Source: Roseofilum capinflatum BLCC-M114
GTDB lineage: Bacteria > Cyanobacteriota > Cyanobacteriia > Cyanobacteriales > Desertifilaceae
Direction of reading: 5' to 3'
Length of the DNA stretch: 64,000 nucleotides
Assembly (NCBI RefSeq): GCF_030068505.1
Contig: NZ_JAQOSO010000104.1
Coordinates: 1-64,000 of the forward strand
The translations under genes and the position numbers were made by a program. The stretch's first letter is position 1, and each line of letters begins with the position of its first letter. Positions 53,103 to 63,796 of the stretch are shown one piece after another. Under the pieces are notes generated by a model. It was not told the DNA's origin. It made no database searches and was given only the letters and a program-made list of their open reading frames with translations.

Positions 53103-53624
53103 ATGAAACACACCCTTTCTGTACTGGTAGAAGACGAAGCTGGAGTCTTAAGCCGTATTTCTGGTTTGTTTGCTCGTCGTGGCTTTAACATTGAAAGTCT
53201 CGCTGTCGGCCCAGCCGAACAGCTCGGAGTCTCTCGGATTACCATGGTTGTACCCGGAGATGACAAGATTATTGAACAAATCACCAAACAGCTCTACAAA
53301 CAAATTAATGTCCTGAAGGTGCAAGACTTAACGGAAAGTCCCTGTGTAGAACGGGAATTAATGTTACTCAAAGTCAATGCCCCCACTCAAAGTCGCTCCG
53401 AAATTATTGAGTTAGCAAATATTTTTCGCTCCCGTGTGGTGGATGTGGCCGAAGATTCCTTAACCTTGGAAGTCGTCGGTGACCCAGGGAAAATGGTGGC
53501 CATTGTCCAAGTGCTGCAAAAATTTGGGATTCGGGAAATTGCTCGTACCGGTAAAATCGCCCTCCCCCGTGAATCTGGGGTGAATACAGAGTTGCTCAAA
53601 TCCTTAGAAGCTAAATTAGCTTAA
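53103..53624 (+). CDS. ilvN: Acetolactate synthase small (regulatory) subunit
   Basis: A 173-residue protein with an N-terminal ACT domain ([19 protein letters not shown], residues 4-72, with N29 at the valine-binding position) and the C-terminal domain that contacts the catalytic subunit. It brings valine feedback inhibition to branched-chain amino acid synthesis. The large subunit ilvB/ilvI is not in the window. ccmK3 follows 81 bp downstream on the same strand. Confidence 0.93.
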   Translation: MKHTLSVLVEDEAGVLSRISGLFARRGFNIESLAVGPAEQLGVSRITMVVPGDDKIIEQITKQLYKQINVLKVQDLTESPCVERELMLLKVNAPTQSRSEIIELANIFRSRVVDVAEDSLTLEVVGDPGKMVAIVQVLQKFGIREIARTGKIALPRESGVNTELLKSLEAKLA

Positions 53625-53705
53625 ACCTAAAGCAGCGCGATCGCACTTCTGGCCTAAAATAGTGAAATCAACTCACCCATCATCCCCCCCCAAAGGAGAA
53701 CAATC

Positions 53706-54011
53706 GTGCCTGAAGCTGTTGGTGTCATCCAAACCCTAGGATTTCCTGCCGTTCTCGCTGCTGCTGATGCCATGGTTAAAGCAGCGCGAGTCACCCTCGT
53801 CTACTTTGACCGTGCTGAAAGCGGAAACTTTGTGGTTGCCATTCGGGGGGGGACATCCGAAGTTGTGCCCGCAGTAGAGATAGGAATTCAGGAAGCTGAA
53901 AAAGTCTATGGAGGTAAAGTGATGATGCACTACATTGTCCCCAATCCCCCGCCCAATGTGCAAGCCGTGCTTCCCATTGACTATACAGAAGTCAGTGAAC
54001 CCTTCCGCTAG
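53706..54011 (+). CDS. ccmK3: Carboxysome shell protein CcmK3
   Basis: A 101-residue single-domain bacterial-microcompartment protein (PEAVGVIQTLGFPAVLAAAD). It starts at GTG 53706 with AAAGGAGAA upstream. The pore loop reads YFDRAESGN instead of the usual Y-I-(R)-x-G-S of CcmK1/2/4, and PNPPPNVQAVLPI is typical of CcmK3. That protein does not self-assemble and forms mixed hexamers with CcmK4. The ccmK4 gene is 124 bp downstream. Confidence 0.93.
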   Translation: MPEAVGVIQTLGFPAVLAAADAMVKAARVTLVYFDRAESGNFVVAIRGGTSEVVPAVEIGIQEAEKVYGGKVMMHYIVPNPPPNVQAVLPIDYTEVSEPFR

Positions 54012-54135
54012 ATAGCATCTATATTCGACTCAAAGGTAATCAATCGACTATTTTCTTGACTCAAGTGACCCCCTAAACCCCTACAATAAAGTCTTGCATA
54101 GAAATAGTTATTGATTAACATTAGGAGCAACAATT

Positions 54136-54483
54136 ATGGGACAGCAAGCTGTTGGAGCAATTGAGACAAAGGGGTTCCCAGGTATTTTAGCTGCTGCTGA
54201 CGCAATGGTAAAAGCGGGGCGGATTACCTTAGTCGGCTATATTCGGGTTGGGAGCGCTCGGTTTACTGTCAACATTCGGGGGGATGTTTCGGAAGTGAAA
54301 ACAGCCATGGATGCAGGCATAGAAGCCGTAGAGAGGGCCTATGGAGCTACCCTAGAATCCTGGGTCATCATCCCCCGCCCCCACGAAAACGTCGTTGCTG
54401 TCCTGCCCATTGATTACAACGATAATGTAGAGTTCTATCGCCAAGCAGTGGAAGGAGATACCCCACGACCTTCATTAACTTAG
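54136..54483 (+). CDS. ccmK4: Carboxysome shell protein CcmK4
   Basis: A 115-residue BMC-domain hexamer protein (QQAVGAIETKGFPGILAAADAM) with pore loop GYIRVGSARFT and RPHENVVAVLPIDY, as in CcmK4. It is part of the ccmK3-ccmK4 pair that cyanobacteria keep away from the main ccm operon and that tunes shell permeability. GGAGCAAC lies upstream of ATG. A MITE-core repeat follows directly after the stop. Confidence 0.93.
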   Translation: MGQQAVGAIETKGFPGILAAADAMVKAGRITLVGYIRVGSARFTVNIRGDVSEVKTAMDAGIEAVERAYGATLESWVIIPRPHENVVAVLPIDYNDNVEFYRQAVEGDTPRPSLT

Positions 54484-54485
54484 AA

Positions 54486-54553
54486 GGGTGGGTTACGGCG
54501 GATTGAGAGATTGCTGTCAGAGTCTAGGTTTTAGCCGCCTAACCCACCCTACG
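54486..54553 (+). repeat. MITE-core repeat, copy C
   Basis: GGGTGGGTTACGGCGG...CCGCCTAACCCACCC with the same centre as copies A (526-636) and B (32213-32329), but without their outer terminal repeats. It starts three bases after the ccmK4 stop. Confidence 0.75.
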
Positions 54554-54638
54554 ATTATGGGCTGGAGTGGGAGCATCTTGCTCCCTAGGTTTTTAATTAT
54601 GGTATGTCCGCGAAGCGCTATATGAACAAGCGGACTTG

Positions 54639-54744
54639 ATACAGCACTTTGCGCTGTTATGGTGTACAATTTTAAAGGCTCAAAGCCATGTACCACAACC
54701 CTATTCCCTAGCGCGTTCATGTCCGCGAAGCGGAAAGCGCTATA
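54639..54744 (-). repeat. Dispersed repeat D, copy 2
   Basis: The reverse complement begins TATAGCGCTTTCCGCTTCGCGG, passes through one GGGAATA unit and GGTACATGGCTTTGAGCC, and ends in CAGCGCAAAGTGCTGTAT. It matches copy 1 at 31895-32014 with fewer heptamers. It abuts the end of the TldD-type gene. Confidence 0.75.
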
Positions 54745-54747
54745 TCA

Positions 54748-56142
54748 TCACTCATTCTCCGCTTCTCCACCGACCACGACATTCTGAATGCGTAAGGAGG
54801 GGCCGCCACAACCAACGGCTAACCCGTTTTGTCCCCCTTTTCCACAACCGCCGGACTCATCCCAGTAAAAATCATTACCGATCGCCTCAATATCGGCTAA
54901 GGTGCTAAATACATTACCCGAAAGCGTCACATCTCGCACCGGTTCAGCCAGTTCTCCGTTACGAATCATCCAGGCTTCCCCGGCACTAAAGGTAAACATC
55001 TCTCCGTTGGTCATGCCTCCGAGCCAGTTTTTGGCATAAACCCCTTCTTTGATGCCGCTAAACAAATCATTGACGGGGGTTTCTCCGCGCTCGATCCAGG
55101 TATTGGTCATTCGTACCAAGGGCGGATAATGATAGTTGAGGCAGCGAGCGTTTCCGGTGGGTTCCTCTCCCAATTTTCCGGCTGTTTCCCGCGAGTGGAG
55201 ACGGCCGACTAATACCCCATCTTGAATCAGTTGGGTGGTCGTTGCTGGGGTTCCTTCATCATCATAGAAATAGCTGCCTCGGTGACCTTGGGGCCCTGCG
55301 CCATCGAGAATTTGTAGGTTGTCGGGGCCAAATTTGCGCCCTAGGGTCATGACTTCCAAGATGTCGGGGTTTTCGTAGGCCATATCGGCTTCGGACAGGT
55401 GGCCGAAGGCTTCATGGACAAATAAGCCGGTCAAAATGGGATCGATGACGACGGTGTAGGTGTTGCCTTTGATGGGAGGATGGGATAGGGCGTTAACTGC
55501 ACGCTGGGCGGCCGATCGCACTGGGGCATCGAGTTGGGTTAAATCTTCGTATCCATTGCGCGATCCGATGGTTTCCCGTCCGGTTTGTACGGTGGAACCT
55601 TTGCGAGCAGTGGCGGCAAAGCGCATCTCTAAATCGACCCAAGATTGCTCAATTAAGGTTCCTTCCGAGGTGATCAGAACGATCCGTTGACAGCAGTCCC
55701 CATAGCGGACGGAGGTGGTTGCCACCTGGGGATCGGTGCTGTGCAGGATTTCTGCGTAGCGATCGCACAATTGTTTTTTCTCGATTAAGGGAATTTCCCT
55801 GGGATGGCTTCCCCCTAGGGGCAAAATCCGGCTATCTTCGATGATGGGAATGGGGGCTAAGATGGTTTCTTCTTGTCCCACTAACTGCGCGGAGGCGATC
55901 GCTTCTTCAATCCGATTTGATAATATCCCCAGTTGGTTAAAGCTACTCATGCCCCAACCGCCTTTGTAACAGGCTCGCACTTGTCCCCCTAGGGAAATGC
56001 CTTCACTGAGGGTTTCTACCTTATCTCCCCGCAACAAGATATTGGTCGATTCTGATTCTTCTAGACGAATAGAGAGAAAATCGACTTGAGAGCGATACCG
56101 CTTGATTAAATCGGAGAGGAAGTTTTTAATATCTGTATTCAT
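54748..56142 (-). CDS. tldD: TldD/PmbA-family zinc metalloprotease
   Basis: A 464-residue protein with the metal-binding HExxxH motif H243-E-A-F-G-H248, followed by LSEADMAYEN, and the C-terminal GGMTNGEMFTFSAGEAWMI region. TldD proteins pair with PmbA/TldE to degrade or process unfolded peptides. No second subunit is adjacent. The frame is open to a GTG at 56163; ATG 56142 (MNTDIKNFL) is preferred. Confidence 0.85.
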   Translation of the reverse strand: MNTDIKNFLSDLIKRYRSQVDFLSIRLEESESTNILLRGDKVETLSEGISLGGQVRACYKGGWGMSSFNQLGILSNRIEEAIASAQLVGQEETILAPIPIIEDSRILPLGGSHPREIPLIEKKQLCDRYAEILHSTDPQVATTSVRYGDCCQRIVLITSEGTLIEQSWVDLEMRFAATARKGSTVQTGRETIGSRNGYEDLTQLDAPVRSAAQRAVNALSHPPIKGNTYTVVIDPILTGLFVHEAFGHLSEADMAYENPDILEVMTLGRKFGPDNLQILDGAGPQGHRGSYFYDDEGTPATTTQLIQDGVLVGRLHSRETAGKLGEEPTGNARCLNYHYPPLVRMTNTWIERGETPVNDLFSGIKEGVYAKNWLGGMTNGEMFTFSAGEAWMIRNGELAEPVRDVTLSGNVFSTLADIEAIGNDFYWDESGGCGKGGQNGLAVGCGGPSLRIQNVVVGGEAENE

Positions 56143-56165
56143 GTCAATTCGACAGATCTCCACAT

Positions 56166-56205
56166 GAGTTATTAGTTATTACTGGTTATTTATTAGTTAT
56201 TACTT
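56166..56205. repeat. Tandem repeat (TTATTAG/TTATTAC type)
   Basis: Degenerate GTTATTA units upstream of the TldD-type gene, another short tandem repeat. Confidence 0.7.
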
Positions 56206-56245
56206 ATATAGCATTTCAGGGGTTGTTAGGGTATGATGAAAACGT

Positions 56246-56280
56246 AAAGCCGTCCTGGAAGGACGGGGTTTTAGACCCAT
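56246..56280 (+). mobile_element. Right-end remnant of an IS200/IS605 (TnpB-type) element
   Basis: The same 35-bp hairpin-plus-tail as at 11-45, with G instead of A in the loop, preceded by AAAACGT. No tnpB lies upstream: the neighbouring sequence is a tandem repeat and the TldD gene. A solo right end was therefore left behind. It lies nine bases before the start codon of the following gene. Confidence 0.65.
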
Positions 56281-56288
56281 TGCGCGAG

Positions 56289-57422
56289 ATGATTCAATCA
56301 ACCCCATCAACTGCTGAGTCCGCCCCACTCACTCCAGTAGCCAGTCGGATAACCATTAATGTAGCGCCCGCACGGGTGGTTCGGGGAGCAAAAATTTTAG
56401 AGGACTGTGGCAGCGAGTTGGCTGCTTTGGGGCAGCGTCCCTTGGTGATTGGGGGCGATCGCTCTTTGAGGGTGATTGAACCGCGCCTCTTTTCCGTTCT
56501 CCAAGACCAAGGGTTAACCGTGCAAACGGCTTCCTATCTGCCGGACTGTAGCGAAACGTCCCTCGAAACCCTACGCCAAGCGGTAGCCGATCATCAAGCG
56601 GATTTTATTATTGGTGTGGGTGGGGGAAAATCCCTGGATACGGCGAAACTGATTGCCCATCAATGCCATTTGCCGATCGCCACCCTACCCACTTCTGGGG
56701 CAACTTGTGCCGCTTGGACAGCCCTCTCGAATGTGTATTCTAATCAGGGGGCATTTCTGTATGATGTGGCTCTAGAGCGCTGTCCCGATCTGCTGATCCT
56801 GGACTACGATCTGATTCTGAGCGCCCCTAAACGAACGTTAGTGGCAGGTATTGGGGATGCGATCGCCAAATGGTATGAAGCCTCAGTCAGTAGCGGTCAT
56901 TCTGAACAAACTTTAATTGTGGCTGCCGTGCAACAAGCAAGAGTCTTAAGGGATATCCTCCTGCAACATTCGGGTGAAGCCCTGCAACATCCCGGAAGCG
57001 AAACCTGGCAACAAATTGTCGATGCTTGTGTCTTGATGGCAGGAGTCACCGGAGGATTAGGGGGCGCTCAATGTCGGACGGTCGCTGCCCATGCAGTCCA
57101 TAATGGCTTAACTCATATTGGCACAGACCATAAAACCCTCCATGGGGAAAAAGTGGCTTATGGGATTTTGGTGCAACTGCGCCTAGAGGAAATGATTCAA
57201 AATAATCATTTAGCCCTTTCTTCTCGCCAACAGTTGATTCAGTTTTACGATCAAATTGGCTTACCGAAAACCTTAGAAGACTTGGGTTTGGCGGAGGTGA
57301 CTTTGGCTCAATTGCGACAAACGGCGGCGATCGCCTGTGCTGAATCTTCTGATATTCATCATCTTCCCTTTACTGTAACGCCCGATCAGTTAGTTGCAGC
57401 AATGGTTTCTACCCTTAATTAA
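56289..57422 (+). CDS. GldA-like iron-containing alcohol dehydrogenase
   Basis: A 377-residue NAD-dependent polyol/alcohol dehydrogenase of the glycerol dehydrogenase type. It has GVGGGKSLDTAK for nucleotide binding, GIGDAIAKWYE with the metal-binding Asp, HAVHNGLTHI and HGEKVAYG with the two metal-binding His. The frame extends upstream to 56223, but those 22 codons read the TnpB right end (NVKPSWKDGVLDP), so ATG 56289 is the natural start. The substrate is not proven; glycerol or a related polyol is likely. Confidence 0.87.
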   Translation: MIQSTPSTAESAPLTPVASRITINVAPARVVRGAKILEDCGSELAALGQRPLVIGGDRSLRVIEPRLFSVLQDQGLTVQTASYLPDCSETSLETLRQAVADHQADFIIGVGGGKSLDTAKLIAHQCHLPIATLPTSGATCAAWTALSNVYSNQGAFLYDVALERCPDLLILDYDLILSAPKRTLVAGIGDAIAKWYEASVSSGHSEQTLIVAAVQQARVLRDILLQHSGEALQHPGSETWQQIVDACVLMAGVTGGLGGAQCRTVAAHAVHNGLTHIGTDHKTLHGEKVAYGILVQLRLEEMIQNNHLALSSRQQLIQFYDQIGLPKTLEDLGLAEVTLAQLRQTAAIACAESSDIHHLPFTVTPDQLVAAMVSTLN

Positions 57423-57503
57423 ACAGGAAGGGGGCATAGGCAATGGGCAATTGAGTATGGTAGTGTGGAATATTAAAACTTATCACCAACATAGGAGAAG
57501 CTT

Positions 57504-57992
57504 ATGGCTGTGCAACCCCCACCCCCTCCTCCGATTACGCCCCGTCAGATGAATGTATTGCGTGTGGTTACAGCCATGGCGTGGTCTGATGGGGAGTTAG
57601 CCACGGAAGAAGTAGATGTGATGCTCGATCGCTTTAGTCAGTTGTTTGCTTCCGGAAACTCGTCCGAACAGGAGGGACTCAAACAAGAATTACGGGATTA
57701 TATGATGCAAAATATCCCCCTAGAGGAGTTGATTCCCAAGTTAGAGACCGTGGAAGATCGCAAAATTGCTTTGAAATTAGGCTATCAAGTGATTGCCTCT
57801 AGCGCTCGCACTCCCGATGAAGAATTGATTAATGCAGAAGAGGAAGAAGCGTATAAAAAGTTGGTTCAATTGGTGAAGTTACCTCCGGAAGAAGCGGCCA
57901 GTATTGCCGAGGAAGCTGCCGTAGAGATAGCCAAAGATCGGAGTATGGTAGAGACTTTGACTCAGGAATTGGCGAAGTTTTTCAAGGCGTAA
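57504..57992 (+). CDS. TerB-like protein
   Basis: A 162-residue, mostly helical, acidic protein. After a proline-rich start it has LRVVTAMAWSDGELATEEVDVML, the acidic metal-binding first helix pair of the TerB/TerB-like family, then EDRKIALKLGYQVIA. These proteins are linked to tellurite and membrane stress responses in some bacteria; no ter genes are near. It follows the GldA-like gene by 81 bp. Confidence 0.75.
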   Translation: MAVQPPPPPPITPRQMNVLRVVTAMAWSDGELATEEVDVMLDRFSQLFASGNSSEQEGLKQELRDYMMQNIPLEELIPKLETVEDRKIALKLGYQVIASSARTPDEELINAEEEEAYKKLVQLVKLPPEEAASIAEEAAVEIAKDRSMVETLTQELAKFFKA

Positions 57993-58036
57993 ATCCTTAG
58001 ACTTGTGATAATTATGGGCATAGAGTCGCCTCATGC

Positions 58037-59506
58037 TCATGATCTATAATCGCGCAACGCACTATATTGGTTGCGTCCCTTATGTTTGGCTTCATACAAA
58101 GCCCGATCTGCCAAGTCTAGGAGTTGGATGGGGGTAGAGTGCAGAGAGGGAATCATGCTGGCAATTCCTAAGCTAATGGTGAGGAGAGGTTCGGATAACT
58201 CGGTTCTGATATGGGGAATTTTGAGAGTCGCGATCGCCTGTTGCATCTGTTCAGCCACGGCAATGGCTCCTTCTATGGGGGTATTGGGTAAGATGGCGGC
58301 AAATTCTTCCCCCCCATAACGGGCGATTAGATCCGCCGGTCGCTTGAGGGCGGAAGAGAGGGCTTGGGCGACTTGGGTCAAACAGCGATCGCCAACTAAA
58401 TGGCCATAGGTATCATTGTATTGCTTGAAATAATCAATATCACAGATAATAATCGATAAAGGCTGCTGATCTCGCCGTAGTCTTAGCCATTCCTGTTGCA
58501 AATGTTGATCGAAATAACGACGATTCGCCACTTGGGTTAAGGCATCTATATGAGCTAAACGGTCTAATTCTTGATTGGCTCGTTCTAACTCCTGATTGGC
58601 TTTTTGTAGTGCATGATACAATTGAACTTGTCGGATGGCGATCGCAATTTGTTCGACAATCCGCTCTAAAAGGCCATATTCTGCATGTATCCCATGTTTA
58701 GAGAGGCGATCGACAATCAAAACACCCCAGAGGATCTGTTGTCGATAAATGGGGACAATCACTTGGCTCATCGAGCGATCGCACCCTTCTGGATAATGGA
58801 TCTCAAACCTTTGATCTTCCGATGTTGACTCCGGCAATACGTTCAGCTCTAGAATATCCCCCTTCAATAGCTTTTTTGTCTCGGCAGCATGAGCAACAGA
58901 CACCACTTCACACTTGCCCTCAGACAAGCAGCGACCAATCATTACCCGACTTGCCCCCAGAAACTGTTGAACACTAGCCACCGTTGTACTTAAAATGTCC
59001 TCTAAATTCAGAGAATCATGAATTCCCTGAATAATTTTAACTAATATCAGCTCTTGTTCTGCCTGCTGCTCACTTTGCTCCCTTAAAAACTTTAACTCTA
59101 AATGGGTTTTCACCCGTGCTAACAGTTCCGGAGGATGAAAGGGTTTAGTTAAATAATCAATCGCTCCTTTCTCAAACGCCTGGAGGAGATGATCGATTTC
59201 TTGACTCGCCGTTAAAAAAATGATTGGAATATCCTTAAATTCTGGATTCTTTTTCAGCAGATCGCAGACTTCAAAACCATCCATATCTGGCATCATTAAA
59301 TCCAGCAAAATCAAATCGGGTTTTGCCGTTATTACTCGTTCTAGGGCTTGTCTCCCACCCATAGCAAAGGTCAGTTTATAGCCCACCGTCGATAACAATC
59401 CTCGCAAAACCTTTAGATTACTAGGGTTATCATCGACTACCAACACTAAAGAATCTTCCAGTTTTATGGGTTGTTTTTCTGAAAATAAACCCGCATTCAA
59501 GATCAA
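58037..59506 (-). CDS. REC-GAF-GGDEF response regulator (diguanylate cyclase)
   Basis: A 489-residue protein. The receiver domain (20-140) has phospho-acceptor D69, a GAF domain spans about 155-300, a short coiled coil about 305-330, and a GGDEF domain about 330-485 has the canonical G398-G-E-E-F402 with inhibitory site RPAD. It should make cyclic-di-GMP when phosphorylated. Its start overlaps the stop of the hybrid kinase by four bases, so that kinase is its probable partner. Confidence 0.92.
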   Translation of the reverse strand: MILNAGLFSEKQPIKLEDSLVLVVDDNPSNLKVLRGLLSTVGYKLTFAMGGRQALERVITAKPDLILLDLMMPDMDGFEVCDLLKKNPEFKDIPIIFLTASQEIDHLLQAFEKGAIDYLTKPFHPPELLARVKTHLELKFLREQSEQQAEQELILVKIIQGIHDSLNLEDILSTTVASVQQFLGASRVMIGRCLSEGKCEVVSVAHAAETKKLLKGDILELNVLPESTSEDQRFEIHYPEGCDRSMSQVIVPIYRQQILWGVLIVDRLSKHGIHAEYGLLERIVEQIAIAIRQVQLYHALQKANQELERANQELDRLAHIDALTQVANRRYFDQHLQQEWLRLRRDQQPLSIIICDIDYFKQYNDTYGHLVGDRCLTQVAQALSSALKRPADLIARYGGEEFAAILPNTPIEGAIAVAEQMQQAIATLKIPHIRTELSEPLLTISLGIASMIPSLHSTPIQLLDLADRALYEAKHKGRNQYSALRDYRS

Positions 59507-62500
59507 TTTTCCTCCTCACTCATACTGGCTAAAATGGTTTTGAAGTTGAGTACAGTTTCGGGTATTTTATCCCAGTTAAAATCATCTAATTGTTGCTCTA
59601 AACTTTTAATGTAATTCATCAAGGGTAAATAATTATAGTTTAGACTAATCTCTTGTAACTTATCCACAAACTGTTCAACTTCTTCAATTTCTAGAGTTTG
59701 ACATAAACTCAGCCAATATTTTTGCTCAATCTGTTCGAGTTGCACGAACAACTCAGCTCGGTTAACCGTACTCACCTGAGCCATCTCTGACTGTTCATTG
59801 ATGGGGGGGATTTTGTCTTCTGAATGCTCCGGTCTCAGGGGGGACTCAACCGCAGAAGGGAGTAGTGGCTTAAGGGCAGTGACTAAGGCGCTCAAACTGA
59901 CGGGTTTTCGCAGGAAGCCATCACATAAGAGTTTTAAGGGTTGTTCCTCTTGCAAGTCGGAAGACGCAGTAACAATAACAATCGGAATCCCTTGAGTTTC
60001 TTCATGGTTTTTCAAAAAGTCTAAGACTTCGCGGCCACCCATACGGGGCATTCGCAAATCTAGCAAAATCACATCGGGAAAATACTTAAATGTGAGTTGA
60101 ATGGCTTGTTCTCCATCTTCAGCAAATTGTAAAGTATGAACTGTTTCCCTAAAATATCCCTGAAGTAATTCTCGGTTTGATGTAATATCATCAACCACTA
60201 AAATGGTAGAGGCTTGAAACTGATTTAAGTTAGTATCAACATTTTGTACAACCGTATCTAGGGCTGGAGCTTCGCTAACCACTACTTTAGGAAAGCGAAA
60301 AGTAAATAGACTGCCCTGACCCAATTGGCTGTGTAATTCAATCGTTCCTCCCATCATATCAATCAAACGGCGGGTAATGGTGAGGCCTAACCCTGTACCG
60401 CCAAATTTACGGTTGCTTTGGCCTTCACTTTGGGTAAACGCATTAAAAATACGCTGTCGATCCTGTTCGCTAATTCCAATTCCGGTATCGAGAACTTGGA
60501 TTTCTAGGTCGATTGTGTTACACTTGTGTCCATGCTCATCGGAATTAACTGAGCATTTCGAGCGGATTTCCACTTGTCCAGAAGGAGTAAATTTAATGGC
60601 ATTGCCGACCACATTCAGGAGGATTTGTCGCAACCGCACTTCATCAAATAAGACAGAATGGGGTAACTGGGGATCGAGATTGAGACTTAAATGAATTCCT
60701 TGGGCTTCCGCTTTATGCAAAAAAACTTGATAAACATCCTTAAAAACATTGTTTAAGTTAATGGGTTCAGGATCGAGTTCGAGTCGACCGGCTTCAATTT
60801 TGGACAAATCGAGAATATCGTTAATGAGGGAGAGTAAGGTTTTACTACTGGTGGAAATCGCTTGTAAGTATTCTTGAGCTAAGGGTTCTTTGATTAAAGG
60901 TTTGAGGAGTTCGGTGAATCCTAAAATGGCATTCATGGGGGTACGAATTTCATGGCTCATATTGGCTAAAAATTCACTTTTGGCTCGATTCGCACTATCG
61001 GCCATGACTTTTGCTTGTTCTAGTTCTCGATTTTTTTGGCTTAATTCTTCTCGTTGGTTGACTTCTTTTTCCAACAAGGAGGCTTGAGCGATCGCAATAC
61101 CGAGTTGTCCGGCTAAGGCTTCGATTAGTTCAATCTCTTCTTCTGTCCAATGACGATACTGATCGCATTGATGTAAACCAATCACCCCATTCACTTGCCC
61201 TTGATAAAAGGTGGATACAGCCAGCATGGACTTGAGCTGAATTTGTTCGCAAATGGCGTGTGATTTGAGCAGTAAGGGGTCAGTATAGACATTATCTGAG
61301 GCGATCGCCTCTTCCTGACTGACTACGGCTGTGATATGTTCATTTCCTTCAATGGGGACGAGAAAGCCTTGCAGAGACTCATAGTCCCCCTGAAGGTATT
61401 GAGCCACCACAGGGATCGAAATCGTCCATTCCGGGTTGTAGAGATGGATTAAGCAACGGTTGACTTTGAAGGCTTGGCCAATTTTTTCAGCAGCCACTTC
61501 AAAAATGGTGTCAATCTCTAGACTTTGGCGAATGGCGGTGGTAATTTCTTGGAGCAGTAGGGCTTTGTTGAGTTGATAAACTAGAGCTGCTTGTTGCTCT
61601 TTGCGGTGAGTAATATCTCGAATGACGGCCAAAACGCTGTGGGAATCGAAGGGGATCAAGCGACATTCTTCATAGTAAACCTGACCTTTAAGAGTAATTT
61701 CGTATTCATAGCTGTGTAGGGTTTGGGTATCGAGGGTGGTTTGGATGTACTTAAGCCTCTGTGGAGTCACCAGTTGAGGTAGAAGTTTGATCAGATGCAT
61801 TCCTGGAAATGGGTCTTCTGCTTCCCAGGAGTTAAGATTGGCGTTCATGATATCGAGAAATTCACCGGTTCTGCTCAATCGAATGATCAGATCGGGAATG
61901 GCTTCCATTAAAGCGCGATTGGTGGTTTCGGTTTTCTTGCGCTCGGTAATGTCCATGACTGTACCGAAGTAACCGACGATCTCTCCATTATCGCTACGAA
62001 CGGCGATCGCACTTCCCCAAACCCAGACCACTTGACCATCGGGTTTCTGAAACCGGTATTCCAGATGAAAATCACGACCTTCCTGGCTCGATGTCGTCCA
62101 TTCCTGAAAGATTGCCTCTCGATCTTCTGGATGTAAGGCTTCCTGCCAAGCGTCTCCTAAATACCTCTCTGGTTGATAGCGTCCTGTAATGTCAGCCCAC
62201 TTAGGGTTAACATAGAGGCATTTACCTTGGGTATCGGTTTGGAAAATACCGACTGGAGAGTGGGACACCAGTACCCGAAAGCGCTTTTCACTGTTTTGTA
62301 AAGCGATTTGGGCCAGTTTGCGATCGCTAATATCTTGCACGAGATAGGAAAATCGAGGACGATCTCGATGGACAAACCCAATAAAACTAACGGTCGCTAA
62401 AAAGAAATATGAGCCATTCTCTACATGATGTTCATACTCAAATTCAACTGCCTTTTGGGTTTCCATGGCTTCTCGGTAATGGCCAATCCATTTCTGAAGA

Positions 62501-63645
62501 TATTCCCAGGAAGTGCCCATAGCACTGGCTCGCTGATTGGCCATGGCTTCTGGCGTTGTTCCCCAAAAACGGGCGGTCGCCTGATTATCAGACAAATGTA
62601 CAATATCATCTTCGAGCAATTCCACAATCCCCATCATCATGGGAGAATGATCGTAAAAGCTGCGGAGCATTGCCTCTCGTTCTTCTAATTTCGCTTCTGC
62701 CTGTTTTCGCTCCAGTATTTCTTGGTTGAGTTGGCTATTAATTCGCTCAATTCTTTTTAATCTTTTTTGTCGAATTTGAAACAGATAAATCCCGATTGAA
62801 ATACTCCAACTGATCGACAGTCCTCCAACCAAGAACCTAGAAGGAAAAGGGGATTGTAGTTTTTCAATCCACCCCTGTTTAGGATACAAAAATAGATGTA
62901 TTGTTTGTCCATGGAAGTCACTCTCTCGAATTACTTTTAAGTCTACCAGGGAGCTGGGATCGTTCTCTTCTAAGTTTAGCCATTTTGAGTGCGGGTTATT
63001 GTAGATAATCTGCTCTCCAGAGGCGATCGCTAGATAGTAACGCTCATCCTGTATGTTTTCCAAAAGATTATCGAAAAACACTTCTAGGTTTAAGACTCCT
63101 ACGATATAGCCGTTCAGTTGACGGTTATTGGGTGTAGTTGGATCGTCTAAAAATAGAGGATAAACAATTAAAATTCCATGTTTATTTTCGGGAAGTAAAA
63201 AGGGTTTACTTAGGGTTATTTCACTTCGAGAGTATGACCGATCGAGAGCGACTTTATAATCGGTCAGTTGACTGAGTTTGAGGTCTTCATGGTCTAGACC
63301 ATCTGGATTGCCTACTCGCCAACGAATTTGATAATTTGAATCTACCCAGGCTAAAGTATTTAATCCGGCAAAATCTTTAAGATGATTGAGACTATCTCTT
63401 ATCCAAACTGCTTCAGGGGTTCCTTGGGCTACTTGCCAACGCTCTCCCATACGCTCTAAGGAGAGGATCTGTGCTTCAATTTTGGACTCAACCAAAGCTT
63501 GTAAATTTTTTGACTCTGCTATTACAGCGTCTTTAACTAATTTCCGATCTTGAGTGTCTAAATATGACCAAACACTGAATACTCCGAGGGAGAGGAGAAG
63601 CCCAACAAGCCACGATAGTTTTAATTTTAAATATTGCCCAGCCAC
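59503..63645 (-). CDS. CHASE1/PAS/GAF hybrid sensor histidine kinase
   Basis: A 1380-residue membrane sensor. An N-terminal helix (about 10-28), a periplasmic CHASE1-like domain (about 30-270) and a second helix (about 275-295) are followed by several PAS domains (about 330-690) and a GAF domain (about 705-870). Then come HisKA with H898 in [16 protein letters not shown], a HATPase with GIGISEQD and GTGLGLT, and a receiver with D1196. A helical tail follows. The four-base overlap with the REC-GGDEF gene makes a signal-to-cyclic-di-GMP operon. Confidence 0.9.
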   Translation of the reverse strand: MAGQYLKLKLSWLVGLLLSLGVFSVWSYLDTQDRKLVKDAVIAESKNLQALVESKIEAQILSLERMGERWQVAQGTPEAVWIRDSLNHLKDFAGLNTLAWVDSNYQIRWRVGNPDGLDHEDLKLSQLTDYKVALDRSYSRSEITLSKPFLLPENKHGILIVYPLFLDDPTTPNNRQLNGYIVGVLNLEVFFDNLLENIQDERYYLAIASGEQIIYNNPHSKWLNLEENDPSSLVDLKVIRESDFHGQTIHLFLYPKQGWIEKLQSPFPSRFLVGGLSISWSISIGIYLFQIRQKRLKRIERINSQLNQEILERKQAEAKLEEREAMLRSFYDHSPMMMGIVELLEDDIVHLSDNQATARFWGTTPEAMANQRASAMGTSWEYLQKWIGHYREAMETQKAVEFEYEHHVENGSYFFLATVSFIGFVHRDRPRFSYLVQDISDRKLAQIALQNSEKRFRVLVSHSPVGIFQTDTQGKCLYVNPKWADITGRYQPERYLGDAWQEALHPEDREAIFQEWTTSSQEGRDFHLEYRFQKPDGQVVWVWGSAIAVRSDNGEIVGYFGTVMDITERKKTETTNRALMEAIPDLIIRLSRTGEFLDIMNANLNSWEAEDPFPGMHLIKLLPQLVTPQRLKYIQTTLDTQTLHSYEYEITLKGQVYYEECRLIPFDSHSVLAVIRDITHRKEQQAALVYQLNKALLLQEITTAIRQSLEIDTIFEVAAEKIGQAFKVNRCLIHLYNPEWTISIPVVAQYLQGDYESLQGFLVPIEGNEHITAVVSQEEAIASDNVYTDPLLLKSHAICEQIQLKSMLAVSTFYQGQVNGVIGLHQCDQYRHWTEEEIELIEALAGQLGIAIAQASLLEKEVNQREELSQKNRELEQAKVMADSANRAKSEFLANMSHEIRTPMNAILGFTELLKPLIKEPLAQEYLQAISTSSKTLLSLINDILDLSKIEAGRLELDPEPINLNNVFKDVYQVFLHKAEAQGIHLSLNLDPQLPHSVLFDEVRLRQILLNVVGNAIKFTPSGQVEIRSKCSVNSDEHGHKCNTIDLEIQVLDTGIGISEQDRQRIFNAFTQSEGQSNRKFGGTGLGLTITRRLIDMMGGTIELHSQLGQGSLFTFRFPKVVVSEAPALDTVVQNVDTNLNQFQASTILVVDDITSNRELLQGYFRETVHTLQFAEDGEQAIQLTFKYFPDVILLDLRMPRMGGREVLDFLKNHEETQGIPIVIVTASSDLQEEQPLKLLCDGFLRKPVSLSALVTALKPLLPSAVESPLRPEHSEDKIPPINEQSEMAQVSTVNRAELFVQLEQIEQKYWLSLCQTLEIEEVEQFVDKLQEISLNYNYLPLMNYIKSLEQQLDDFNWDKIPETVLNFKTILASMSEEEN

Positions 63646-63796
63646 AAGACAGAGAAATAAGAGGAAGATTCAAACCCTGTATAGCTGTAGTTAGTTGTCT
63701 ATCGCTAGTCTAATCTACGGCTATATTGATTTATCTTATCGAATCCCCCACCCCTTGACAATGGCCGAAGGAAGCGAAGGGGTTGAGGATTTGAGA

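Noticed and set aside
54012-54135. Promoter TTGACT...TACAAT before ccmK4
   Set aside because: The spacing between the two boxes is about 20 bases, too long for a confident call.
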